Translations under genes and position numbers: made by a program | The notes under the pieces: model-generated | What the model was told of the DNA's origin: nothing | The model's database searches: none | Seen by the model: only the letters and a program-made list of their open reading frames with translations | Source of the DNA: JBBROS01 sp038229135 | Lineage (GTDB): Bacteria; Pseudomonadota; Alphaproteobacteria; Acetobacterales; Acetobacteraceae | Direction of reading: 5' to 3' | Assembly: GCA_038229135.1 (NCBI GenBank) | Contig: JBBROS010000014.1 | Location: 23,925 to 87,924 of the forward strand | DNA length: 64,000 nucleotides | In this document: positions 34,940 to 42,099 of the stretch, in pieces | Position numbering within the stretch: position 1 is the first letter of the stretch | How the letters are laid out: each line of letters starts with the position of its first letter

Positions 34940-35583
34940 TGGATTGGCTGTCGCCGCTGATCGAGCGGTATGGGTATGGGCTGGTCGGCGGTATCGTCTG
35001 CCTCGAGGCGATGGGCCTTCCCCTGCCCGGCGAGAGCCTGCTGATCGCCGCGGCGATCTATGCGGCGACGACGGGGGAGCTCTCGATCCAGCTGATCGTA
35101 CTCTGCGCGGCGGTGGGTGCGGTCATGGGGGATAATTTCGGCTACCTGATCGGGCAGCGGCTGGGCCGGCCGGCGCTCGAGCGGTATGGGCCGCGCATCG
35201 GGCTCACGGTGCCGCGGCAGCGGCTGGGACGATACCTGTTCTTCCGTTACGGCGGCGTGGTGGTGTTCTTCGGGCGGTTCATCGCATTCCTGCGGACGTT
35301 CGCGGCGCTGCTGGCCGGGACGAACCGCATGGAGTGGGGGCGGTTTCTCGTGTGGAACGCGCTGGGCGGCATCGGTTGGACCAGCCTGTATGGGTTCGGT
35401 GCCTACGTGCTGGGCAAACAGGCGGAGAACGTGGCCGGGCCGTTCGCGTGGGTGATCGGTGGGGGTGCGTTGGTGGTGGCGGTGGGGGTGGTCTGGTTCC
35501 TCAAGCACAACGAGCATCGGCTGATCCAGCGGGCGGAGGAGGCCATGGCGGAGCACGAGGCACGGACGGGGGAGCGGGTTTAG
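34936..35583 (+). CDS. DedA family membrane protein
   Basis: A 215-residue VTT/SNARE-associated-fold membrane protein. The hallmark sequences are ECLEAMGLPLPGESLL-like (here CLEAMGLPLPGESLLIAAA), GAVMGDNFGYLIGQRLG and GRFIAFLRTFAALLAGTNRM with the conserved Arg. Family members move lipid carriers such as undecaprenyl phosphate or phosphatidylethanolamine between membrane leaflets. It starts at 34936 (ATGA overlap with queC) or at the adjacent ATG 34939. The link to queC is probably only transcriptional. Confidence 0.9.
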   Translation: MMDWLSPLIERYGYGLVGGIVCLEAMGLPLPGESLLIAAAIYAATTGELSIQLIVLCAAVGAVMGDNFGYLIGQRLGRPALERYGPRIGLTVPRQRLGRYLFFRYGGVVVFFGRFIAFLRTFAALLAGTNRMEWGRFLVWNALGGIGWTSLYGFGAYVLGKQAENVAGPFAWVIGGGALVVAVGVVWFLKHNEHRLIQRAEEAMAEHEARTGERV

Positions 35584-35621
35584 CGCTCGCGCCGCGATGA
35601 CGACGGTCGACCTGCGGCCCT

Positions 35622-36122
35622 TCACCTGCAGCGGGGTACGCCCAGTAGGGGCTCCGGGTCGATGGCCTGGCCATCCTGGAATACGGCGAAGAAGACGTGG
35701 GTGCCGTAGGTGACGCCGGTGCGGGCCACGTGGCCGAGCGGATCGCCGGTGCGGATGGTGCGCTGGCCCTCGGCGATGGCGGGTACGAGGTTGCCGAGAT
35801 GGGCGTAGAGGGTTCGGCGGCCGCCCTCGTGCACAAGGTGGACCGTGACGCCGCCGAGGCCCTGGCGCTTGATGGCGAGGATGGTGCCGGGTGCCGCGGC
35901 GCGGACGAGGGCGCCGGCCGGGGCGGGAAGGTCCACGCCGTTGTGGAACGCGGCCGGCGCGTTGGGCCCTATGGCCCGGCGGGGGCCATACGGTGAGGAG
36001 ATGCAGGCCGGGCTGACGGGCGGGGCGAGCTCGGCGGCCTGGGCCTGGGGCTGGGCCTGGGCCTGGGCCTGGGCCTGGAGCGCGAGCGCGAGTGCCAGGA
36101 GTGCGAGGGCGGTTCGGGGCAT
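35622..36122 (-). CDS. M23/LytM-like peptidase, probably degenerate
   Basis: A 166-residue secreted LytM-domain protein. The signal peptide is followed at once by a Gln-Ala repeat encoded by seven hexamers. The fold is recognisable by SSPYGPRRAIGPNAPAAFHNGVDLPAPAG (His and Asp zinc ligands), ILAIKRQGLGGVTVHLVHEGGRRTLYAHLGNL and GDPLGHVARTGVTYGTHVFFAVF. In active members the last motif is H-x-H; here it reads H-V-F, so one zinc ligand is lost. It may act as a non-catalytic activator like EnvC/NlpD rather than as a peptidase. It is convergent with dedA and divergent from the ABC transporter. Confidence 0.82.
   Translation of the reverse strand: MPRTALALLALALALQAQAQAQAQPQAQAAELAPPVSPACISSPYGPRRAIGPNAPAAFHNGVDLPAPAGALVRAAAPGTILAIKRQGLGGVTVHLVHEGGRRTLYAHLGNLVPAIAEGQRTIRTGDPLGHVARTGVTYGTHVFFAVFQDGQAIDPEPLLGVPRCR
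36037..36078. repeat. Hexanucleotide tandem repeat (GCCTGG)7
   Basis: Seven units of GCCTGG, one of them GGCTGG, lie inside the LytM-like gene and encode the Gln-Ala run after the signal peptide. Because the unit is six bases, length changes keep the frame. Confidence 0.85.
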
Positions 36123-36251
36123 TGGTGCTCCTCTATGCCAGCTGTCCTTGCGGCTCCCCTTCTTCCAGCCTCTGCCGCGTGGGGAAGGTGAAGCGGTGCT
36201 CCCTTGGCCGTGAGGCTTGCGGTGGTGCGGCATGGTCCATAGCATCTTTGG

Positions 36252-37166
36252 ATGTGGCGTTTCCTCCTGCGGCGGGCGGTCCTGGCGGTGCTGGTGTGCG
36301 GCACCGTGCTCGTGCTGAGCTTTTCGCTGACACGCGTGGCCGGGGACCCGGCTTTGGCGGTGGCCGGGCCGCAGGCGAGTGCGGCGGACATCCAGGCCAT
36401 CCGGGTGGCATATGGGCTGGACCGGCCGCTGCCGACGCAGTTCTTCGACTGGGTGGGCAAGGCGGCGCGAGGCGACCTCGGGCGGAGCTACCTGTTCCGG
36501 GAGCCGGTGGCGAACCTGGTTCGGGACCGGCTGCCCGTCACGCTTACCTTGGGGCTGGTGGGGCTTGCTTTCGCGCTGGTGATCGCCCTGCCGCTCGGCA
36601 TCGTGGCGGCGCTGAACGAGGGGCGGCCGTTGGACCGGGTGGTGACCTTGGTGGCGCTGCTGGGGCAGGCGCTGCCGAGCTTCTGGTTGGGGCTGATGCT
36701 GATCATCCTGTTCGGGCTGCGGCTGCAATGGCTGCCGATCGCGGGGGTGGAGGACTGGACCGGGTTCATCCTGCCCGGCCTCGTGCTGAGCTTCTCCGCC
36801 ATCCCGGCGCTGCTGCGGCTGACGCGGTCGGGGATGATCGATGCCATGGCCAGCGATTACATCCGGACGGCCCGGGCCGGGGGGCTGAGCCGGGCGAGCA
36901 TCGTGTGCAAGCATGCGGCGCGGAATGCGGCGATGCCGGTGGTGGCGATCGCGGCGGTGCAGCTCGGGTTCATGCTGGGCGGGTCGATCGTGATCGAGAC
37001 GGTGTTCAACCTGCCGGGCGTGGGCTACCTGGCCTGGGAGAGTGTCAGCAAGAACGACTTCCCGGTGGTGCAGGCCGTCGTGCTGCTGCTGGCGCTGATC
37101 TATATCGGGCTGACCCTGGGGGCGGACATGCTGAACGCGCTGCTCGACCCGCGGCTGCGCGCCTAG
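36252..37166 (+). CDS. Peptide/nickel-type ABC transporter permease (DppB-like)
   Basis: A 304-residue permease with six helices. It starts MWRFLLRRAVLAVLVCGTVLVLSFSLTRVAGDPA, the usual DppB/OppB start. The EAA loop is SDYIRTARAGGLSRASIVCKHAARNA, and LPGVGYLAWESVSKNDFPVVQAVVLL closes the protein. It is the first of four overlapping genes for an oligopeptide/dipeptide/nickel importer. No solute-binding protein gene is in the operon, so the substrate is open. Confidence 0.93.
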   Translation: MWRFLLRRAVLAVLVCGTVLVLSFSLTRVAGDPALAVAGPQASAADIQAIRVAYGLDRPLPTQFFDWVGKAARGDLGRSYLFREPVANLVRDRLPVTLTLGLVGLAFALVIALPLGIVAALNEGRPLDRVVTLVALLGQALPSFWLGLMLIILFGLRLQWLPIAGVEDWTGFILPGLVLSFSAIPALLRLTRSGMIDAMASDYIRTARAGGLSRASIVCKHAARNAAMPVVAIAAVQLGFMLGGSIVIETVFNLPGVGYLAWESVSKNDFPVVQAVVLLLALIYIGLTLGADMLNALLDPRLRA

Positions 37167-37167
37167 C

Positions 37168-37992
37168 ATGACGCGTAAGGTCGCGGCGGCACTGGGGCTG
37201 CTCATCGTCGGGTTCACGCTGGTGGTGGCGCTGTTCGGGCCCTCGGTGGTGCGCGCGGACCCGTTCGCGCAGGACCTGATGAACCGGCTGAAGCCGCCCG
37301 CCTTCATGGGGGGCACGGACGCGCATTGGCTCGGTACGGACCAGCTGGGGCGGGACTACCTGGCGCGCCTCGTCTATGGCGCGCGGATCAGCCTGCTGAT
37401 CGGGGCGGCGGCGGCGCTGACGTCGGGGGTGATCGGGATCACGCTCGGGCTGCTCGGCGGGTTCTTCGGCGGGCGGGTCGACGATGCGGTGATGTTCGCC
37501 ATCACGTGCCGGCTGAGCATCCCGTTGATCCTCGTGGCGCTCGCGGTGGTGTCGGCGGTCGGGGCGTCGCTGACGATCGTGGTGACGACCCTGGGGCTGC
37601 TGCTGTGGGACCGGTTCGCGGTCGTGGCGCGCACCACCACGATGCAGGTGCGGACGCTCGATTACGTGGCGGCGGCGGAGGCGGCGGGGGCCGGGCTGTT
37701 CCACGTGCTGTTCCGAGAGGTCCTGCCGAACATCGCGCCGCACCTGGTGGTTGTGGCGACGCTCGAGGTGGCGCTCGCGATCCTGCTCGAGGCGGTGCTT
37801 TCCTTCTTGGGGCTTGGCGTGCCGGCGCCGCTGCCGAGCTGGGGGCTGATGATCGCGGAGGGCAAGGACTACATGTTCTTCGACCCCTGGGTGATCATGG
37901 TGCCGGGCCTCGCGCTGTTCACGCTGGTGCTGGGGATCAACCTGGTGGGGGATGGGCTGCGGGACCTGTTCGGGGTGCGCCGGCGTGTCTGA
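37168..37992 (+). CDS. Peptide/nickel-type ABC transporter permease (DppC-like)
   Basis: A 274-residue partner permease. The N terminus has one helix and then PFAQDLMNRLKPPAFMGGTDAHWLGTDQLGRDYLARLVYGARISLLIG in segments, the classic DppC pattern. The EAA loop is LDYVAAAEAAGAGLFHVLFREVLPN. It starts 2 bases after the previous stop. Its 3' end overlaps the ATPase gene by 8 bases. Confidence 0.94.
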   Translation: MTRKVAAALGLLIVGFTLVVALFGPSVVRADPFAQDLMNRLKPPAFMGGTDAHWLGTDQLGRDYLARLVYGARISLLIGAAAALTSGVIGITLGLLGGFFGGRVDDAVMFAITCRLSIPLILVALAVVSAVGASLTIVVTTLGLLLWDRFAVVARTTTMQVRTLDYVAAAEAAGAGLFHVLFREVLPNIAPHLVVVATLEVALAILLEAVLSFLGLGVPAPLPSWGLMIAEGKDYMFFDPWVIMVPGLALFTLVLGINLVGDGLRDLFGVRRRV

Positions 37993-38938
37993 ACCGGTGT
38001 TGGCGGTCGAGGGGCTGCGGGTGCGGTTCGGGGGTGTGGAGGCGGTGCGGGGGGCGTCGTTGGCGGTGCGTGCCGGGGAGACGCATTGCCTTGTGGGGGA
38101 GAGCGGGTGCGGCAAGTCCGTGAGCGCGCGGGCCGTCATGGGGCTGCTGGCGCCCAATGCGGTGCGGAGTGTCGGCGCGATGCGGTTCGAGGGGGCGGAC
38201 ATCGCGGGGTTGAACGACCGGGCGATGGGGAAGCTGCGGGGCGACCGGATCGGGATGATCTTCCAGGAGCCGATGACCAGCCTCAACCCGGCCTACACCG
38301 TGGGCAGCCAGATGACGGAGGTGTATCGGCGGCATCGCGGAGGCCAGCAGCGCGCGGCGGTGGACCGGGCGGCTTCGCTGCTGGCGCGGGTGGGCATGGC
38401 GAATCCGGGGCTGCGGCTGGGCCAGTTCCCGCACCAGCTGAGCGGCGGGCTGCGGCAGCGGGTGATGATCGCGATGGCGCTGATGTGCGAGCCGCGGCTG
38501 CTGATTGCCGACGAGCCGACGACGGCGCTGGACGTGACGGTGCAGGCCGGGATCCTGCGGCTGCTCGCCGGGCTGCAGGCGGAGATGGGGCTGGCGCTGC
38601 TGCTGATCACGCACGACCTGGGCGTTGTGGCGCGCGTGGCGCACCGGGTGAGCGTCATGTATGCGGGCCAGGTGGTTGAGAGCGCCCCGGCCGCCGAGCT
38701 GTTCGCCGCGCCGACGCACCCCTACACGCGGGGGCTGCTCGCGAGCGTCCCGGTGCCCGGGAAGGTGCGGCGGGACGAGAAGTTGGGCAGCATCCCGGGC
38801 ACGGTGCCGCGGATCGGGCCCGGCTTCGTAGGGTGCGGGTTCCGGGACCGGTGTGCGCACGCCATGGCGGTGTGTGCGGAGGCGGTGCCGCTGCGGCAGG
38901 CCGGGGCGGGGCACGATTACCTGTGCCAGCTGACATGA
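37985..38938 (+). CDS. Peptide/nickel-type ABC transporter ATP-binding protein (DppD-like)
   Basis: A 317-residue ATPase. Walker A is GESGCGKSVSARAVMGLL, the ABC signature LSGGLRQRVMIAMALMCEP and Walker B LLIADEPTTALDVTVQ. The C-terminal oligopeptide-binding extension holds HPYTRGLLASVPVPG and the Cys cluster GCGFRDRCAHAMAVC. It starts with GTG 37985, overlapping dppC, and ends overlapping the next ATPase by 4 bases. Confidence 0.94.
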   Translation: MSEPVLAVEGLRVRFGGVEAVRGASLAVRAGETHCLVGESGCGKSVSARAVMGLLAPNAVRSVGAMRFEGADIAGLNDRAMGKLRGDRIGMIFQEPMTSLNPAYTVGSQMTEVYRRHRGGQQRAAVDRAASLLARVGMANPGLRLGQFPHQLSGGLRQRVMIAMALMCEPRLLIADEPTTALDVTVQAGILRLLAGLQAEMGLALLLITHDLGVVARVAHRVSVMYAGQVVESAPAAELFAAPTHPYTRGLLASVPVPGKVRRDEKLGSIPGTVPRIGPGFVGCGFRDRCAHAMAVCAEAVPLRQAGAGHDYLCQLT

Positions 38939-39858
38939 GCGCCGCCATCGAGCTTCGGGGCGTGGAGAAGCGGTTCGGGGGCGTGCGCGCCGTGGATGGC
39001 GTGGACCTCGTGGTGCCGGCAGGCGGCGTGATGGGGATCGTGGGGGAGAGCGGGTGCGGGAAGAGCACCTTGGCGCGCATCATCCTGGGGCTGCTGCCGC
39101 CCACGGCCGGGACGGTGCTGGTGGAGGGGCGGCCGCTCGCGGAGCTGGACCGCAGGGCGCGGGCGCGGCTGATCCAGCCGGTGTTCCAGGATCCGTATTC
39201 GAGCCTGAACCCGCGGCAGCGGATTGCGGACATCGTGGCGCTGCCGCTGCGTGCGCAGGGCACTGTCGGGCGGGCGGAGGTGGCAGCGCGGGTGGCGGAG
39301 GTGCTGGACCAGGTGGGCCTGCCCGGCGCCATGGCGGAGCGTTACCCGGCCGAGCTCTCGGGCGGGCAGCGGCAGCGCGTGGCGATCGCGCGGGCGCTGG
39401 TGGGCCGGCCGCGGATCATCGTGTGCGACGAGCCTACGAGCGCGCTCGATGTGAGCGTGCAGGCGCAGATCCTGAACCTGCTGGCCGAGTTGCGGGCCGC
39501 ACTAGGGCTCACGCTGGTGTTCATCAGCCACAACCTGGCCGTGGTGGAGCACATCGCGACCGAGGTGGCGGTGATGTATCTGGGCCGCGTGGTGGAGCAT
39601 GCCGAGGTGGACGCGCTGTTCGCGCATCCGAAGCACCCCTACACCAAGGCGCTGCTGGCGAGCGTGCTGACGCCGGAGCCGGGCCTGGGCATCCCGGAGA
39701 GCGGGCTCGGGGATGCGGTGCCGGACCCATCGAACATCCCGGGCGGGTGCCGGCTGCATCCGCGGTGCCCGGTGGCGGAGGGGCGGTGTTCCAGCGTGGA
39801 GCCGTTCGGGATCCGGGCGGACGGGCGCCTGGTGGAGTGTCTGCTGGCGGCGGATTGA
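38935..39858 (+). CDS. Peptide/nickel-type ABC transporter ATP-binding protein (DppF-like)
   Basis: A 307-residue second ATPase of the importer. Walker A is GESGCGKSTLARIILGLL, then QPVFQDPYSSLNPRQRI (the DppF/OppF Q-loop), signature LSGGQRQRVAIARALVGRP, Walker B IIVCDEPTSALDVSVQ and the C-terminal HPKHPYTKALLASVL with GCRLHPRCPVAEGRC. It is the last gene of the operon; a palindromic repeat follows 23 bases after the stop and may end the transcript. Confidence 0.94.
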   Translation: MSAAIELRGVEKRFGGVRAVDGVDLVVPAGGVMGIVGESGCGKSTLARIILGLLPPTAGTVLVEGRPLAELDRRARARLIQPVFQDPYSSLNPRQRIADIVALPLRAQGTVGRAEVAARVAEVLDQVGLPGAMAERYPAELSGGQRQRVAIARALVGRPRIIVCDEPTSALDVSVQAQILNLLAELRAALGLTLVFISHNLAVVEHIATEVAVMYLGRVVEHAEVDALFAHPKHPYTKALLASVLTPEPGLGIPESGLGDAVPDPSNIPGGCRLHPRCPVAEGRCSSVEPFGIRADGRLVECLLAAD

Positions 39859-39881
39859 GCGGCCCGCGACTCCATCCCCAC

Positions 39882-39975
39882 CGTCATCGCGAGCCCGCTT
39901 GGGCGTGGCGATCCAGGAGCCGCACAGGGCAGGCTCGTCGGCCCCTGGATCGCCACGCTTCGCTCGCGATGACGG
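39882..39975. repeat. Palindromic intergenic repeat, copy 3
   Basis: A long, well-conserved copy. The left arm has CGTCATCGCGAGC...GCGTGGCGATCCAGG and the right arm CCTGGATCGCCACGCTTCGC and TCGCGATGACGG. It follows the DppF-like gene and ends 25 bases before the hrpB-like duplicate at 40001. Confidence 0.88.
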
Positions 39976-40000
39976 TGCTTTGGTCGCTCAGGTCCGTTTT

Positions 40001-40092
40001 GGGGGCTCGGCCTGCTGCGGGTGTTCGGGCCAGTTGTGGCGGGGGTAGCGGCCGCGCATGCTCTTGCAGGCGTCCTGCCAAGCGCCGTGCCA
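40001..40092 (-). pseudogene. Duplicated 3' end of hrpB (fragment)
   Basis: These 92 bases match 42116-42207, the 3' end of the intact hrpB gene, at 85 of 92 positions by my count. Read on the minus strand they give GAWQDACKSMRGRYPRHNWP followed by EHPQQAEPP, against GAWQDARKDMRGRYPRHDWP in HrpB. No further HrpB sequence precedes it, so this is a relic. The two copies bracket the PEP-CTERM and sigma-factor genes as direct repeats. The rest of the 39976-40275 spacer holds only a CACGC-TTTT-GCGTG hairpin at 40219-40232. Confidence 0.8.
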
Positions 40093-40275
40093 AGGGGGGG
40101 CGGCGGCGGGAAGGACGATCCCGAGGCGAGTGCGTCGTGACGACGACAAACGGGCTCTGATTTGCTGTCAGCTTCACCAGCGCCGGAAAATGTGAAGCCA
40201 CCCGTGGCGGGCCGCAACACGCTTTTGCGTGACAAGTAGTAGGTCCGATTCGAGGCTGCAACGAGGAGCGTTTTT

Positions 40276-41316
40276 ATGTCCCCTGTGTCATCGACCGCGT
40301 CCGAGGCGCTCACCTACTACGCCGACTCCAACCCGGCGGCACCGAGGCCGTCTGCAAAGCCTGCAACCAGCGGAAGGTATGCAGGGCCAGGTCCTACGCT
40401 TTTCAGGCTGACGACTCTGCCTTCAATGCTCACGCGTGCAACGGCGATCGTTGCGATGGCCGCGCTGTCGGCAGGTGCAGGTTCGGCACAGGCAGCAGTT
40501 TGCACCAATCTCGCACCCCCTGGTTCGGTTGGCGTGCCATCTGGTATCGCGTCGGTGTCCGCGTTTGCATTCATGTTCATGCCACCGGCCATCGCCTCGG
40601 CGGAAACGCGGGGGTGTGAGGGCGTGGCGATCAACGGCGACGCGCTTGGCCGCAATTTTTCAGCCGCTGCGCAGGCACGTCCTGGTACGCTGCGAGCACG
40701 GGCATCTTCAAACGACGGCACCAGCGTGTCGTCATTTGCCCGAAGCGTGCTCAACTTCAAGGTTCGCGCGAAAACTGGGCAACTTGGCGAGAGGGTACAG
40801 CTCAGCTTCCATGTCGATGCCGACGGCATCTACGGCGGGCCCTCACTGCCGTTTGCTGGCGGCGGTGCGTTTCGCATGTCTGCCACAGCGACCGGGTTCA
40901 GCGGTTCGACCCAGAACATCGAGCGCATGAGCGACACCAACGGCGTGGTGCGCAACGATGCCAAGAACGAAAACATTGGGCAGAGAGCCCTGGTCACAGC
41001 AACGATCGACTACACCGACACCTTCGCACTCGGCGAAAGCTTCTTTCAACTCGATCTGTTCGCGTTCGCTAACCCTTCGTCGTTCGCTGATTTCTCTAAC
41101 ACCGCGCTCGTGTCGAGCATCACGTTGGGGAGTAGCGGCTTTGAGCTTGATTTGCCCGACGGCATTTACACCGCGGACCCGACGGCTCCCGGCCGCTACC
41201 TGCTCGCGCGCGAGGGCGTGGTGAGCGCGGTGCCCGAGCCCTCGACCAGCGCTCTGCTGATTGCGGGCGTTGCCATGCTGGCCGTGCTCGGGCGACGCAG
41301 GGCAAAGCAGTCATGA
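40276..41316 (+). CDS. PEP-CTERM sorting domain protein
   Basis: A protein of up to 346 residues with a clear C-terminal sorting signal at residues 319-346 (VPEPSTSALLIAGVAMLAVLG then RRRAKQS). The body is rich in Ser/Ala/Phe/Thr without a known domain. A signal peptide (TRATAIVAMAALSAGAGSAQA) begins at residue 51. The start is ambiguous: ATG 40276 has a strong GAGGAG 7 bases upstream but leaves a 50-residue hydrophilic leader, while ATG 40426 begins directly at the signal peptide but has no good ribosome site. Codon use is visibly less GC-rich than in neighbouring genes, suggesting acquisition. It should be exported, cleaved by an exosortase and released with the exopolysaccharide. An ECF sigma gene follows. 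Confidence 0.82.
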   Translation: MSPVSSTASEALTYYADSNPAAPRPSAKPATSGRYAGPGPTLFRLTTLPSMLTRATAIVAMAALSAGAGSAQAAVCTNLAPPGSVGVPSGIASVSAFAFMFMPPAIASAETRGCEGVAINGDALGRNFSAAAQARPGTLRARASSNDGTSVSSFARSVLNFKVRAKTGQLGERVQLSFHVDADGIYGGPSLPFAGGGAFRMSATATGFSGSTQNIERMSDTNGVVRNDAKNENIGQRALVTATIDYTDTFALGESFFQLDLFAFANPSSFADFSNTALVSSITLGSSGFELDLPDGIYTADPTAPGRYLLAREGVVSAVPEPSTSALLIAGVAMLAVLGRRRAKQS

Positions 41317-41448
41317 ACCAGGTGATGTTACGAGGGTGCCACCGCTCAAGATTTGCATCCTGACTCGGCCCGCCAGCCGTACACCCACATAGTACGATCT
41401 GCTAGGCTCACGGTAAGGTAGTGGTGGGCAGGGCGGTGGAGTCGCGGG

Positions 41449-42009
41449 GTGGACGAGATCACGATGTTGCTGGTTTCAGCGGGCCGGGGTGAAACGTCGT
41501 CGATCAGCCGGCTGTTCGGAGTTTTCTATGCCGATCTCCATGAGATCGCACGCGCCAGATTGCGCCGAAGTCGGGGTTCGAGCCTGATCGACGCAACGGC
41601 GCTGCTGCATGAAAGTTATTTGCGCGTTATCAAGTTACAGAAGTTGAGCGTGCAAGACCAAGCGCATTTCCTGGCCTACATCGGGCGCGTCATGCGATCG
41701 GTCATGGTCGACCTGGCGCGTGAGGCGCGTGCCGAATGCCGCGGGGGCGACCAGTTGCTAGTCACACTGGACACCGCACTTGGCGAACGGCTCTGCGCGG
41801 GCGACGACTGCGAGATCCTGGCGGTGCGCGACGCGCTCGCTGAGCTTGCCGCAGTCGATCCGCGCATGGTGCGCATTGTTCAGATGCGCTACTTCGAGGG
41901 CCTGGAGATGAGCGAGATCGCGCTTGCACTTGGCATGGGCAAGCGCACGGTCGAGCGCGACTGGGCGGCGGCTCGTAGCTTACTGCAGCTGTCGCTGAGA
42001 CACGGCTGA
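41449..42009 (+). CDS. ECF-type RNA polymerase sigma factor
   Basis: A 186-residue extracytoplasmic-function sigma factor. Region 2 is visible around LHEIARARLRRSRG...DATALLHESYLRVI and FLAYIGRVMRSVMVDLARE; region 4 has MRYFEGLEMSEIALALGMGKRTVERDWAAARSLL, the helix-turn-helix that reads the -35 element. It belongs to the subgroup with a D-A-T-x-L-x-H-E-x-Y motif. The start is GTG 41449. No anti-sigma gene is adjacent. It lies 132 bases after a PEP-CTERM gene on the same strand and shares the lower GC of that gene, so it may control it; this is inference. It is convergent with hrpB. Confidence 0.9.
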   Translation: MDEITMLLVSAGRGETSSISRLFGVFYADLHEIARARLRRSRGSSLIDATALLHESYLRVIKLQKLSVQDQAHFLAYIGRVMRSVMVDLAREARAECRGGDQLLVTLDTALGERLCAGDDCEILAVRDALAELAAVDPRMVRIVQMRYFEGLEMSEIALALGMGKRTVERDWAAARSLLQLSLRHG

Positions 42010-42099
42010 CTTGCGACGCATATAGTGGGCTTGTGACCTCGCGAGCTTCGCTCAACTCGCCCGCGGTATGATGGGTAACATCCACCATCAGCGCTTCGG

